Origin: Anodontia alba
Lineage: Eukaryota > Mollusca > Bivalvia > Lucinida > Lucinidae
Assembly: GCA_964016985.1 (NCBI GenBank)
Contig: OZ024826.1
Coordinates: 59,100,235-59,164,234 of the forward strand
DNA: 64,000 bases
Reading direction: 5' to 3'
Below, in pieces: positions 34,501-45,430 of this stretch (position 1 is the stretch's first letter; the number at the start of each line of letters is the position of its first letter). The notes beneath the pieces were generated by a model that saw only the letters and a program-made list of their open reading frames with translations, was not told where the DNA came from and searched no databases. Position numbers and translations under genes: made by a program.

Positions 34501-34823
34501 AATGAAGTTTTTTAAAAGTAAAACATATTTTAATGAGTAATACTTAACCTATAGATAAGTATTTATCGTCCCACCTCCCTTCCCTCGCTCTTTTCTCCTA
34601 ATTGTGTATTGTTTTACACATAAAAGAAACTGACACGTGATCATTTGAGCGGGAGGAACTATGTCATACAGGTAACTGTTTAAAGGGACCTTCTGAATTA
34701 AGACTTTATCACGACTGAAAGGTCGTTTTTTCGGTGGTGGGGGTGAATAACAATAGAATAGCACATTATCTATAGGTTAAGTATTACTCGTTAAAATATG
34801 TTTTACTTCTAAAAAACTTCATT
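34501..34823. mobile_element. Small inverted element with DIRS terminal-repeat sequence
   Basis: It runs from AATGAAGTTTTTTAAAAGTA to its near-exact complement at 34804-34823. Inside are ACTTAACCTATAGATA and its inverted partner, plus a long stretch complementary to the left DIRS terminal repeat (GAAACTGACACGTGATCATT, AAGGGACCTTCTGAATTAAG). It directly abuts the right DIRS end. It could be a deleted second DIRS copy, or part of the right terminal structure and internal complementary region of the same element. Confidence 0.6.
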
Positions 34824-35491
34824 TTTTTCTTATCCGAATTATCTCCAATTTTAGAGGTATTTCCCTTTTAATAAACTAACATTGAAATCTTGTTAGCAAG
34901 ATATCTCAAAAAGTGTTTGAGCTAGAGCCTTGATATTTGGTTTAATGATTTGGATTGATTAGGAGATCACCTGATCAAATTTTCAACCAATTAAATGAAA
35001 TGTTGTTGGAGTTATGGCCCTTTGCAATTTCTGGCCATTTAATGTTGCTGCTTTATTGTGTATAGCATAAGTTTAGAACCATGTATGCTAATGTTTTGTA
35101 ATTTCATATATGGATTCCTCATGAATAAATAGGTGACCCGTGCTTTTTTTTCCAGTCCGAATTATCTCCCATTTTAGAGTTATTTCCCTTTTAAGTAAAA
35201 TAATATTGAAATCTTGTTAGCAAGATACCTCAAAAAGTATTTGATCTAAAGCTTTGATATTTGTTATACTGATTGGGACTGAGGAGGAGATCGATCACCT
35301 GATTAAATTTTCAACCAATTACATGAAATGTTGTTGGTGTTTTGGCCCTTTGCAATTTCTGGCCATTTAATCTTGGTGCTTTATTGTGCATAGTATAAGT
35401 TATGAACCACGTATGCTAATATTTTGAAATTTCATATATGTATTTTTTATGAAAAAATAGGTGACCCAGATTTTTTTTTTCTTATTGGAAT

Positions 35492-37339
35492 TTTTCGTCT
35501 GTACGAAGTACAAGGAGAGCTATTGTAGTTACCCCGGTCATTCGTGTGCAGGTTTGCCTTCCCGTTCCCGTCTCACTGTGTTAAAGTGTTTCAAATGCTT
35601 ACATCTCATCAGTCACTTACCACAGACCATTCATATTTGGAACATGGGTGCTTGGGAGGGTCGTCTGTGATTTCATAAGAACAGATCTCTGGGTTCATGC
35701 CCCGGGGTGGGGCTACGGGTCAAAATCTCGGACACCTTTGTAAAATGCTGTATTGCTGTTTTTCATGTATGTATATCTTAGTAGTCAGTTGTCAACAAGG
35801 TTCATGCCCTGGGATGAGGCTAGGGTTCAAAATCCAGGATACCTCTTGTAAAGTGTTTAGTGCATTTCTGTTATGCTAGCATTGTAAACACATCCTTGTA
35901 ATACATCAGTCAACCTTGTGACATTGCTTTGAGACTCATTGGGTGAAGGTCATGGTGACCTAAATTTCACAGTCCACTGACTTCCATTTCATGGTCCAGT
36001 GATTTTGCCTTATATCTCCAAGACTATTTGATGGAGAAATGTCATACCTTGGGTATTAGTTCCATCTGACACAAAGAGTGACCTCAAAATATAATTAGGT
36101 CAGTGTGACCTATATTTCATGGTCCAGTGATTATGCCTCACAGCTCGAAGACTATTTGATAGAGAAATATCATACTTTAGATATTAGTTCCATGTGACAC
36201 GAAGAGTGACCTCAAGATACATGTAGGTCAATATGACCCATATTTCATGGTCCAGTGATTACTCCTTATATCTCGATGAATATATCATGCAGAAATGTCA
36301 TACCTTGGATGTTAGTTCCATGTGACATGAAGAGTGACCTCAAAATATATGCATGTCATTGTGACCTATATTTCATGGTCCAGTGATTATGCCTCATATC
36401 TCCAAGACTATTTGATAGAGAAATGTCATACCTTGGATATTAGTTTCATGTGACACTAAGAGTGACCTCAAAGTATATGTAGGGTCAATGTGACCTATAT
36501 TTCGTGGACCAGTGATTATGCCTCATAACTCAAAGACTATTTGATAGAGAAATGTCATACCTTAGATATTAGTTCCATGTGACATGAAGAGTTACCTCAA
36601 GATATATGTACATGTAGGTCAATGTGACCCAATGGTCCAGTGATTTTGCCTTATATCTTGATAACTATTTGATAAGAGAAATGTCATACCTAAGCTATTA
36701 GTTCCATGTGACACGAAGGCTGACCTCAAAATATATGCATGTCAGTGTGACCTATATTTCATGGTCCTGTGATTTTTCTTCATATTTCGAAGACTATTTG
36801 ATGGGTAAATATCATACCATGAATATTAGTTCCATGTGACACTAAGAGTAACCTAAAAATATATGTAGGTCATTGTGACCTACATTTCACAGTCCAGTGA
36901 TTTTACCTTATATCTCTAAGACTATTTGATAGAGAAATGTCATACCTAGATTTTAACTTCCATGTGACCCGTTGATTGACATAAAAATACATCTAGGTCA
37001 GTGTGACTCAGTGTGACCTATATTTCATCATTCAGTGATTTTGTCTAATAACTGGAAGACTATTTGATGGAAAAATTTCATACCAGGAACATTATTTCCA
37101 TGTGATGCCATCACCAATCTCAAAATATATCCAGGTCAGTGTTCCATGTAACACATAGATTTGCATTAAAATTTATAGAGGGGTGTGTGAGTTATATTGA
37201 GACTCACAAAACTTATTGTATTTGGAATAGAATCCTATAAAAATACTAAATACACCTTTTGGAAGTGTTAATGTTAATGTGAAAACATAGGTAGACAAGG
37301 CTCAAACAGGCAAGCTATGCTGTCATGCGACAGCTCTTG
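35492..37339 (+). mobile_element. Array-bearing Helentron-like element, family F5, with ERE-like palindromes
   Basis: It starts TTTTCGTCTGTACGAAGTAC and AAGGAGAGCTATTGTAGTTA. About nine units of very regular 128-bp period follow (36097 to 37009), each with TCATGGTCCAGTGATT, AAGACTATTTGATAGAGAAA, TTAGTTCCATGTGACA and an inverted repeat AGGTCA-NNN-TGACCT. It ends in a CTGTC-ATGC-GACAG hairpin and CTCTTG before TT. It is inserted in F3 copy b. It is not coding. Confidence 0.75.
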
Positions 37340-37408
37340 TTACCTTGTATTACCTTTAGAGGCAAGCATATGGTTGGGGGCATAGTGTTTTACAAACACA
37401 ATTTCTAA

Positions 37409-37745
37409 TTTCAATATACTTTGGCAGAAATGTTTCTTTGATGACCCTTTACCAAGATTGTTCAAGCCATCAGGACATCAAAAAACATGGCCACCAGGGG
37501 GAGGACATTTTCCTATATATATATATATCTATATAGAAATTTTGAAGATCAAATTAAAACAGTAAGCCATTGCTTGCCATATACATGTACAGCATTGCTT
37601 CTTTAAGGACCATCATGTCACTCCTGAACATAAAATTTATACAAAAATCTTAATGCAGTGAACTTGGGTGATGCTTCAACAGTATATATAAGTATACAAA
37701 TCTGTTTGCTCAGGTGAGCGATGTAGGACCATCATGTTCCTCTTC
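37409..37745 (+). mobile_element. Degenerate F1-type 3' end
   Basis: Short words such as GCTCAGGTGAGCGATGTAGG and GACCATCATG followed by TTCCTCTTC at the end (37709-37745) match the F1 3' terminus. The upstream part is too diverged to define. It lies about 170 bp before exon B. Confidence 0.5.
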
Positions 37746-37916
37746 TTTAGAATAATTGTGTACTTGCTGAAAATAGTTGGGTATTTTACTCATATACCCC
37801 CTGTATCTCTTTCTCTGGTAATGGAACAATTTTAATATGTATTTTTGTGAGAGTTTTCATGCATTTCTTGGCTAAATAGACTGAAAATTTTATTGACATT
37901 ATTGCTTTTATTTCAG

Positions 37917-38005
37917 CATGAGCTGAGAGACTTGTTTGAGAAGTGTGGAACAGTTGCTGATATTTTTGTCTGCCAAAATGAAAGACCCGGGGGCTATAAA
38001 TTTGG
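37917..38005 (+). CDS. RRM protein gene, exon B (RRM alpha-1, beta-2, start of RNP1)
   Basis: The acceptor is TTTATTTCAG at 37916 and the donor is GTAAGA at 38006. It enters in phase 0 and leaves after two bases of a codon. It encodes HELRDLFEKCGTVADIFVCQ then NERPGGYKFG, the first helix (LRDLFEKCG), second strand (VADIFV) and loop of an RRM. The RNP1 octamer is split across the intron (KFG here, FVRYY in the next exon). Phase agrees with both neighbours, which strongly supports the join across 20 kb of upstream repeats. Confidence 0.85.
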
Positions 38006-38050
38006 GTAAGATCTTTTCCTAACTTTGTGGAACCCTTTAAGGGAATTTCC

Positions 38051-38338
38051 TGGGGGTGGTCGGGTGGTGCGAAGGTGTCATGTATCTTACGTCACCGGGG
38101 CGTCCAACTGATATTGGCTTACAATTGGGCAAGGCCTGTTACCCTTGTAGCAGGTAAGGGTAGAAGGGGAATGTTTTATTTCTTCTGTTTCTTTACTTTC
38201 ATTCTTGTTCGTCTTTCTTACCTGTCCCTCTCTTTCATCTCTTCTACAATCTCTTCTATCTCTTTTCTCCTTTTCTCTGGGAGACGACACAAAATGACCC
38301 ACAAGGATTGACGTGTCGTTAAACCCCAACACAATCAA
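38051..38338 (+). mobile_element. Retroposed SINE-like element with 14-bp target duplication
   Basis: It is flanked by TTAAGGGAATTTCC on both sides (about 38037-38050 and 38339-38352). The body includes TCCAACTGATATTGGC, GCAGGTAAGGG, a pyrimidine-rich middle, ACAAAATGACCCACAAGG and the tail TTAAACCCCAACACAATCAA. A related copy is at 6783-7075. Polymerase III boxes are not clear. Confidence 0.75.
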
Positions 38339-38352
38339 TTAAGGGAATTTCC

Positions 38353-38522
38353 AGGAAACAACTGTCAAATTGTTTTAGTCTTCGTTCTGAAAAGGTGTCT
38401 ACTCTGGATTTGCTCCCCTTGGGAAGGGGTGTTCTCTAAACCTTGTCATGCTGAATAAATTAAGATGCCACGCCCACTTCTAATTTCCAGCAAATCATAT
38501 TACTTGATCTGAGTTTTTGTTA
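38353..38522. mobile_element. Half of a TTAA-type MITE, inverted
   Basis: AACCTTGTCATGCTGAATAA, then AAGATGCCACGCCCACTTCT is the complement of the right half of the MITE at 44120-44330. Confidence 0.55.
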
Positions 38523-39700
38523 TTATACGCCCGTTTGAAAAATGGGACGTGTTATGTTACGGGGTATGCCGTCCGTCCGTCCATCCGTCCATAAACTTTT
38601 TCGTTTCCGGCTAACTCCTCCTACAGTTTACATCCGATCAAGCTGAAACTTGGTATATAGTTAGATCATGATGTCGTGCAGCGCATATTATTTCGGGGTT
38701 ACAGTCCACCAAATGTTTGCAGAGTTATGCCCCTTTGAAAATTTCTGTAAACTTTTCATTTCCGGTTAACTACTACATTTTACATCCGATCAAGCTGAAA
38801 CTTCATTTATAGTTAGACCATGATGTGGAGCAGAGCATATTATTTCGAGGTTACAGTCCACCAAATATTAGCAGAGTTATGGCCCTTTGAAAATTTCTGT
38901 AAACTTTTCATTTCCGGCTAACTCCTCCTACAGTTTACATCCAATCAAGCTGAAACTTCATTTATAGTTAGACCATGATGTGGAGCAGCACATATTATTT
39001 CGGGGTTACAGTCCACAAAATGTTTGCAGAGTTACGCCCCTTTGAAAATTTCTGTAAACTTTTCATTTCAGGTTAACTCCTCCTACATTTTACATCCGAT
39101 CAAGCTGAAACTTCATTTATAGTTAGACCATAATGTGGAGCAGCGCATATTTTTTTGAGGTTACAATCCATCAAATATTAGCAGAGTTATGCCCCTTTGG
39201 AAATATCTGTATACTTTTCGTTTCCGGTTAACTCCTTACAGTTTACAGTTTACATCCAATCAAGCTGAAACTTCATTTATAGTTAGACCATGATGTGGAG
39301 CAGCGCATATTGTTTCGAGGTCCACCAAATATTAGCAGAGTTATGCCCCTTTGAAAATTTCTGTAAACTTTTTGTTTCCGGCTAAATCCTTCTACAGTTT
39401 ACAGCCAATCAGGCTGAATCTTGATTTATAGTTAGACCATGATGTGGAGCAGCGCATATTGTTTCAAGGTTACAGACCACCAAATATTAACAGAGGTTTA
39501 CCCCTTTGAAAATTTCTATTAATTTTTCGTTTCTGGCTATATCCTCCTACAGTTTACATCCGATCAAGCTGAAACTTCATAAATAGTTACACGGTGATGT
39601 GGAGCAGTGCATATTATTTCGAGGTTACAGTGCGCCAAATATTGGCAGAGTTATGCCCCATTAAAAGTTTTTGTAAACTTTTCGCAGTATATTGTTTAGA
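38523..39700 (+). mobile_element. Array-bearing Helentron-like element, family F7
   Basis: It starts TTATACGCCCGTTTGAAAAA with a TGGGACG arm and CCGTCCGTCCATCCGTCC. About seven units of roughly 155 bp follow, with GTTTACATCCGATCAAGCTG, TAGTTAGACCATGATGTGGA and GCAGAGTTATGCCCCTTTGA. No clean 3' terminus is visible; the array fades near 39700. Confidence 0.65.
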
Positions 39701-39921
39701 GGTAATTGTGTGCAAATTTTATTTTATAATAGGTATATTTTTTTGCAAATAACTAGTTATGGGCAATTTATTTTTTATTTTTTTGTTTTACATCTTATTT
39801 TATTAGATTTACATGTATTAAATCTTTAAAAATACATTTATTAAATGATACGGAATTAAGAAGCTTGACTAATATCAAAACTTATAAACATAATTCTTTT
39901 TGGATTTTTTTTTTTGTTTTT
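39701..39921. other. AT-rich spacer, no gene recognised
   Basis: This is T-rich sequence with homopolymer runs, ending in the T tract used as the target of the next F1 element. Confidence 0.5.
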
Positions 39922-42137
39922 AGCTCACCTGAGCATAAGCTCAGGGTGAGCTATTGTCATCACCCTATGTCCGTCGTTCGTCATCAACAATTAGTTTGTT
40001 AACACTCTAGAGGTCACAGTTTTGACCCAATCTTGATGAAACTTGGTCAGAATGTTTGCCTCTATGAAATCTAGGTCAAGTTCGATACTAGGTTACTTGG
40101 GGTCAAAAACTAGGTCACCAGGTCAGATCAAAGGAAAAACTTGTTGACACTCTACAGGTCATAATTTTGACCCAATCTTAATGAAACTTGCTCAAAATGT
40201 TTGCCTCTATTAAATCTAGGTCAAGTTCGAAACTGGGTCACTTGGGGTCAAAAACTAGGTCACCGGGCCAGATCAGCAGAAAACCTTGTTAACACTCTAG
40301 CGGTAACATTTTTGAAGCAATCATCATGAAACTTGCTCAATATATTTGTCTTGATGATTTCTAGGTCAAGTTCGAAACTGGGTCACCTTGGGTCAAAAAC
40401 TAGGTCACCTGGCCAGATCAGCAGAAAACCTTGTTAACACTCTAGCAGTCACATTTTTGAAGCAATCATCATGAATCTTGCTCAATATGTTTGTCCTGAT
40501 GATTTCTATGTCAAGTTCGAAACTGGGTCACTTGGGGTCAAAAACTAGGTCACCGGGCCAGACCAGCAGAAAACCTTAAGACTCTAGCGGTCACATTTTT
40601 GAAGCAATCATCATGAATCTTGCTCATTATGTTTGTCTTGATGAATTCTAGATCAAGTTCGAAACTGGGTCACCTGGGGTCAAAAACTAGGTCACCTGGC
40701 CAGATCAGCAGAAAACCTTGTTAACACTCTAGCAGTCACATTTTTGAAGCAATCATCATGAATCTTGCTCAATATGTTTGTCTTGATAATTTCTAGGTCA
40801 AGTTCGAAACTGGGTCACTTGGGGTCAAAAACTAGGTCACCGGGCCAGATCAGCAGAAAACCTTGTCAACACTCTAGCGGTCACATTTTTGAAGCAATCA
40901 TCATGAATCTTGCTCAATATATTTGACTTGATGATTTCTAGGTCAGATCTGAAACTGGGTCACCTGGGGTCAAAAACTAGGTCACCTAGCCAGATCAGCA
41001 GAAAACCTTGTTAACACTCTAGCAGTCACATTTTTGAAGCAATCATCATGAATCTTGCTCAATATGTTTGTCTTGATGATTTCTAGGTCAAGTTCGAAAC
41101 TGGGTCACTTGGGGTCAAAAACTAGGTCACTGGGCCAGATCAGTAGAAAACCTTGTTAACACTCTAGCGGTCACATTTTTTAAGCAATCATCATGAATCT
41201 TGCTCAATATGTATGTCTTGATGATTTCTAGGTCAAGTTCGAAACTGGGTCACTTGGGGTCAAAAACTAGGTCACCTGGCCAGATCAGCAGAAAACCTTT
41301 TTAACACTCTAGCAGTCACATTTTTGAAGCAATCATCATGAATCTTGCTCAAAATGTTTGTCTTGATGATTTATTGGCCGAGGTTGAAACTGGGTCACTT
41401 GGAGTCAAAAACTAGGTCACCGGGCCAAATCAGAAGAAAACCTTGTTAACACTCTAGCAGTCACATTTTTGAAGCAATAATCATGAATCTTGCTCAAAAT
41501 GTTTGTCTTGATGATTTCTAGGTCAGGTTTGAAACTGGGTCATGTGGTGTCAAAAACTAGGTCACCAGGCCAAACCTGCAGAAAATCTTGTTAACATTCT
41601 AGCGGTCACATTTTTGAAGCAATCATCATGAATCTTGCTCAAAATGTTTGTCTTGATGAGTTCTAGGATATGTTTGAAACTGGGTCACTTGGGGTCAAAA
41701 ACTAGGTCACCGGGCCAAATCAGCAGAAAACCTTGTTAACACTCTAGCGGTCACATTTTTGAAACAATCATCATGAATCTGGCTCAAAATGTTTGTCTTG
41801 ATGATTTCTAGGTCAAGTTCGAAACTGGAACACCTGGGGTCAAAAACTAGGTCACCTGGCCAAATAAGCGTAAAATCTTGTTATCACTCTAGCGGTCACA
41901 TTTTTCAAGCAATCATCATGAATCTTGCACAAAATGTTTGTCTTGATGAGTTCTAGGTCAAGTTCGAAACTGGGTCGCTTGGTATCAAAAACTAGGTCAC
42001 CGGGCCAAATCAGCAGAAAACTTTGTTATAATCATTTTGAACTTTGATCAGAATGTTTGCCTTGATCAGTTCTAGATCAGGCTCTCAAAGTGCTATGTTG
42101 CTCAGGTGAGCGTTACAGGGCCATCATGGCCCTCTTG
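39922..42137 (+). mobile_element. Array-bearing Helentron-like element, family F1 (copy b)
   Basis: It has the F1 5' end (AGCTCACCTGAGC with a CTCAGGGTGAGC arm) after a T tract, then GTCCGTCG. About 14 units of 145 bp follow, with TTGTTAACACTCTAGCGGTC, GAAGCAATCATCATGAATCT and GGGTCACTTGGGGTCAAAAA then CTAGGTCAC. The 3' end is CTCAGGTGAGCG, hairpin GGGCC-ATCAT-GGCCC and TCTTG before a T tract. The units are unrelated to those of F1 copies a and c although the termini match. Confidence 0.85.
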
Positions 42138-42425
42138 TTTTTTAATACTCTTCTGAAGATCAAAAATAAAATCTGTATAAAACAAGTTAAAGGTTTACAT
42201 AAAAAATTCTTGCATTTTTTTTGGTTGTTTATTTTTGTTTTGTTATTGTTTGGTCCGATATTGAAGTATAGGAAAAACAAATCGGCCAAAGGCTCAAATG
42301 AGCTCATAATATAGCCATGCTTCTGTCGTGTGCCCTTGTCCGAAAGCACTTTTCCCAAGACGCAGCAAACCTCCCTATTTTCCCAGGAGGGAGAAGTTAC
42401 TTCTCCCTTAATTTCTGGGCCAGAT
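42138..42425. other. No gene recognised
   Basis: This is AT-rich sequence. No terminus or coding frame can be supported. Confidence 0.4.
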
Positions 42426-42493
42426 ACAAACAGTGCAGATCCAGATCAGTTGGCTTCTTCAGAACCCAACTGATCTGGATCTACACTGTTTGC
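42426..42493. repeat. H1 hairpin (palindrome)
   Basis: The arms are ACAAACAGTGCAGATCCAGA and the complement around a TTCAGAA centre, one of at least eight copies in the window. Confidence 0.8.
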
Positions 42494-42535
42494 TAAGACA
42501 GGGCATGTCATGTTTAGCAAGAGAAGGGCTAAAAG

Positions 42536-42630
42536 GAAAGAATTTGCTCCCCTTAGAAGGTGTCTGCTTTTAAAGGAAAAAATTTGCTTCCAAGGGGAGC
42601 ATGCTCCCAAGGGGAGCAAATTCTTTCTTT
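42536..42630. repeat. Inverted repeat
   Basis: AAAGAATTTGCTCCCCTT and its complement AAGGGGAGCAAATTCTTT lie about 55 bp apart, with a further inner GCTCCC/GGGAGC dyad. A MITE is possible but no target duplication was seen. Confidence 0.5.
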
Positions 42631-42793
42631 TCAGAGTAGAACAAGAAGCGCCTTGGTGTGTAGGAAGGCAAAATAGGAAGTCACAGAAGTTATCCCCATT
42701 TTACAATATGGCCAAAAAATGTAGCAAGTGTATCTGGTTGCCATAAGGTAAATATTCTAAATAAGATGTGTATCCAGGTAGATATTGTTTCTT

Positions 42794-43841
42794 ATTATAC
42801 CCCTGGCATTCGAAGTATGTCAAGGATATCTTTCCATTAGTCTGTTTGTTCATGCTGTACGTACGTTCGTCCATCTGTTAGTTAACATCTATGTTAACGT
42901 TTTGCGTTAAATTTTCTAAGAACTTATATTTTGCAAGCCATATTATGGATTTGGTTTATATTTGGTATGATGATAGATATTGGTCTAAAGTTTCATTCAC
43001 CAGTATCCCTAACCCTTCCTGTGGCCTCAAGATCAATGGTCACAGACTTAGAAATTTAGGCCACTGTAGCAAGCTTAAGAGGTTTGTTTAAGAATCTATT
43101 TTAATTTAACTAGGAAACAACTTATGGAGTTAGTTGGTCAGACATGGCTCTACCTTGTGACATGGACTTGTGGGTCATAAAGTGAAGGTCAGCATGACTT
43201 ATATATCACAGTCTAGTGAACTTGTCTTATATCTAGTCAGTTTCATGTATGTACATCATACTTCGGGATTATGAATCTGTATGACCTGAGCTTTGACCTT
43301 AAAATAAATGTAGGTCACTGTGATCTTAAATATTTAATGTTATTTGATGTATGGACTTCCTTATGGGATTATGAATCGGTATGATCCGACGTTTGACCTC
43401 AAAGTAGATGTAGGTCACTGTGAGCTATATTTCATAATCCAGTGACTTTGCATTACATCTTGAAGATAATATGATGTATGGTCAAGTGATTTTTGTTTAA
43501 ATCTTCTAGATTATTTGATGGATTAACATCATAGTTGGTATAATGGATCAATGTGACATAACAGATTGACTTTATCAAGCAAATGTAGATCAGTAACCTA
43601 TATTGTATGGTCCTATGATTTTGCTTCATATCTTGAAATCTATTCGATAGATAAATCGTAAACTTGGGATTATGGATCAGTGTCATTCAAAAATCGACCT
43701 AGTAAACTGTGTGAGTCAGTGACCTATATTTCATGGTTCATTGATTTTGCTTTAAATTCATTGTCATAGACTTAAATTATTTTCATAATTAAAAAATTGC
43801 ACTGGTCGGGGGTATTCATGGCCCTCCAGGTACTTGCTCTT
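42794..43841 (+). mobile_element. Array-bearing Helentron-like element, family F2 (copy b)
   Basis: It starts TTATACCCCTGGCATTCGAA like the F2 copy at 10858. The first unit contains ATATTTGGTATGATGATAGA and GGTCTAAAGTTT; later units shift to ATGTAGGTCACTGTGA and CATATCTTGAAATCTATTCG words similar to F5. It ends with TCGGGGGTATTCATGGCC, TACTTGCTCTTG and TTT. It thus looks like a chimera of an F2 frame with an F5-like array. Confidence 0.65.
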
Positions 43842-44119
43842 GTTTCTGCCAGTACGTAATCTTACTGACACCAAGTATTTGGACAGGCATGCCTCAGCAA
43901 ATGGTATAGGCTATGATCAAATAGCTCTACAGGGTGTACACTGTTTGCCATTCTGTTTTATTTGAAATTTTAGAATACAGTAAATGTCCTAAAATTTTGA
44001 ACAGAATTAAACAATTATATTTCTTACTGTTTGAAATTTAGGAATTAAAGTTTGCCAATAATTTTACTGTTTGAAATTTTAGGACAGTGCCACTGATAGA
44101 CTAATTTGGCTCATCTGTC
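43842..44119. mobile_element. TA-type MITE fragments and a diverged H1 hairpin
   Basis: The stretch 43900-43955 carries a decayed H1 palindrome. TACAGTAAATGTCCTAAAAT at 43979 and repeats of TTGAAATTTTAGGACAG are pieces of the MITE found whole at 56261-56480. Confidence 0.55.
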
Positions 44120-44330
44120 AACCCTTGTCCTGCTGAACCCGGATATACTCTGCATTTGCAAACAGTGTAGATCCAGATCAGTTGGCTTCTGAAGAAGCCA
44201 ACTGATCTGGATCTGCACTGTTTGTCACTAAGTATGTGAATTTATATCAACAACCTGGATCAAGTAATCTGATGGCTGAAAATTAGAAGTGGGTGTGGCA
44301 TCTTAATTTATTCAGCATGACAAAGGTTAA
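44120..44330. mobile_element. TTAA-type (piggyBac-like) MITE with H1 hairpin core
   Basis: The inverted ends are CAACCCTTGTCCTGCTGAA and TTCAGCATGACAAAGGTTAA. The core at 44158-44225 is the H1 palindrome (CAAACAGTGTAGATCCAGAT and complement). It is homologous to 58280-58475, which has clean TTAA flanks. Confidence 0.75.
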
Positions 44331-45289
44331 GAATCAAACGTCTACAAAAAAGATGATTATCAGCCACAAAAGGAAGCTGCTGCAGGAGGCACCTACTTTC
44401 ACATATCATTACTGTAAACATTTTGGTTAGAGTTCACACCTTTAATATTGCTTGATAAACAAAACAATAAACATAATACTTATTACCCTTAATTGTTGTT
44501 TGTTTTCAATTAGTTCATTGGTTTCTGAATGATTATCCCTTACTATGATAAATAAACAGTCACATTTCCGTCAGATCGGTTTGTGCCAATTTCTAAAGGT
44601 AAGTTGGCTTGGTCCACTGAACAACATTCAAAAGGACCGATGGTGGTGATATCTATCAAAATGACCTCAGAAGAACTCCATGATATAATCTGACATAACT
44701 TTTAAGGCTCCATATTCTTCAAAAATAGATATTTTATTATCAAAGAAAGGTTTAATAAATTGGTGTATGGTATTAATACAATCATAAAATGTTGCTCCTG
44801 ACAGCCTTTAGAATTTCAGTTATTCTCTCATTCTTGATCAAAAATGAAATGATTTTTTATCATATCTCTGAATTAATGTAGCCAATAACACTTAAAAATC
44901 TTCTTCTCCAGAACCAAGAAAGCTTTGAAGCTCAGTCTTAGTATATAGCATCAGGGTCTCAAAGTCTACCGTTTGTTCAAATGATGGTTATGGGTTGACC
45001 TTTGACCTTTTTAGGCAAAGAAAATTTGTGCCCTCATACAATTGTATGGGAAAAATGTTGAAAAATCATTTTCTCAGTATGTATTAAAGACTAATGGCTG
45101 AAACTTTACCATGTATGATTAAAGAAGTAAAACTCTGTAAATACCGTCAAACTTTTTGGGGTTATCTGCCCCTTGACTATTTACATTTATAAAATCGTGA
45201 AACATTTAAACGTCTTCTTCTCTGAAACCTCTTGAACAATTTTCATAGATTTCACATGGGGCCTTTTGTCAAAAGGATGTTCATAGCAA
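44331..45289. other. No gene recognised; weak array-like repeats
   Basis: Loose repeats recall F1-type units (TCTTCTTCTCCAGAACC, GCATCAGGGTCTCAAAGTC, TGTTCAAATGATGG). It is probably the decayed body of an F1-type element whose 3' end is at 45958-45990. No coding frame was found. Confidence 0.4.
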
Positions 45290-45430
45290 CAGATAAGGCG
45301 CTTTTTTCATCCGAAAAATGCTGACATCTTTCTTATTTCTTGACGAGGTGCTTCTAATGAGTACCCACAACATATTTTTCGTCGATAAATAAGAAAAATA
45401 TTATGTGGATACCCCCTCTTATCTGTAGCT
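45290..45430 (+). mobile_element. H2 hairpin MITE, deleted copy
   Basis: CAGATAAGGCGCTTTTTTCA begins the copy, the palindrome is reduced to one arm (GGTGCTTCTAATGAGTACCC), and the right end is CCCCTCTTATCTGTAGC. This copy shows the outer inverted ends (ACAGATAAG/CTTATCTGT) best. Confidence 0.65.

Larger units (their letters stand above)
25203..37408 (+). mobile_element. Family F3 element (copy b) opened by three successive insertions
   Basis: The element starts TATGCCCCCAGCTTTGAAAC with a GGGGGGCATA arm at 25203. Its F3 sequence is found in four blocks, 25203-25370, 28038-28316, 34824-35491 and 37340-37408, ending with the F3 3' hairpin (GTGTTTTACAAACAC) and TTTCTAA. The gaps hold an F4 element, a DIRS retrotransposon with its satellite inverted element, and an F5 element. 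Each break falls in a T-rich part of the F3 unit, and the blocks read on in order. It lies in intron 1 of the RRM gene. Confidence 0.75.

Noticed and set aside
39922..42137. Regular direct repeats that could be mistaken for a CRISPR array
   Set aside because: Units of 145 bp repeat throughout with no unique spacers and lie between transposon termini in a spliced, SINE-rich genome.
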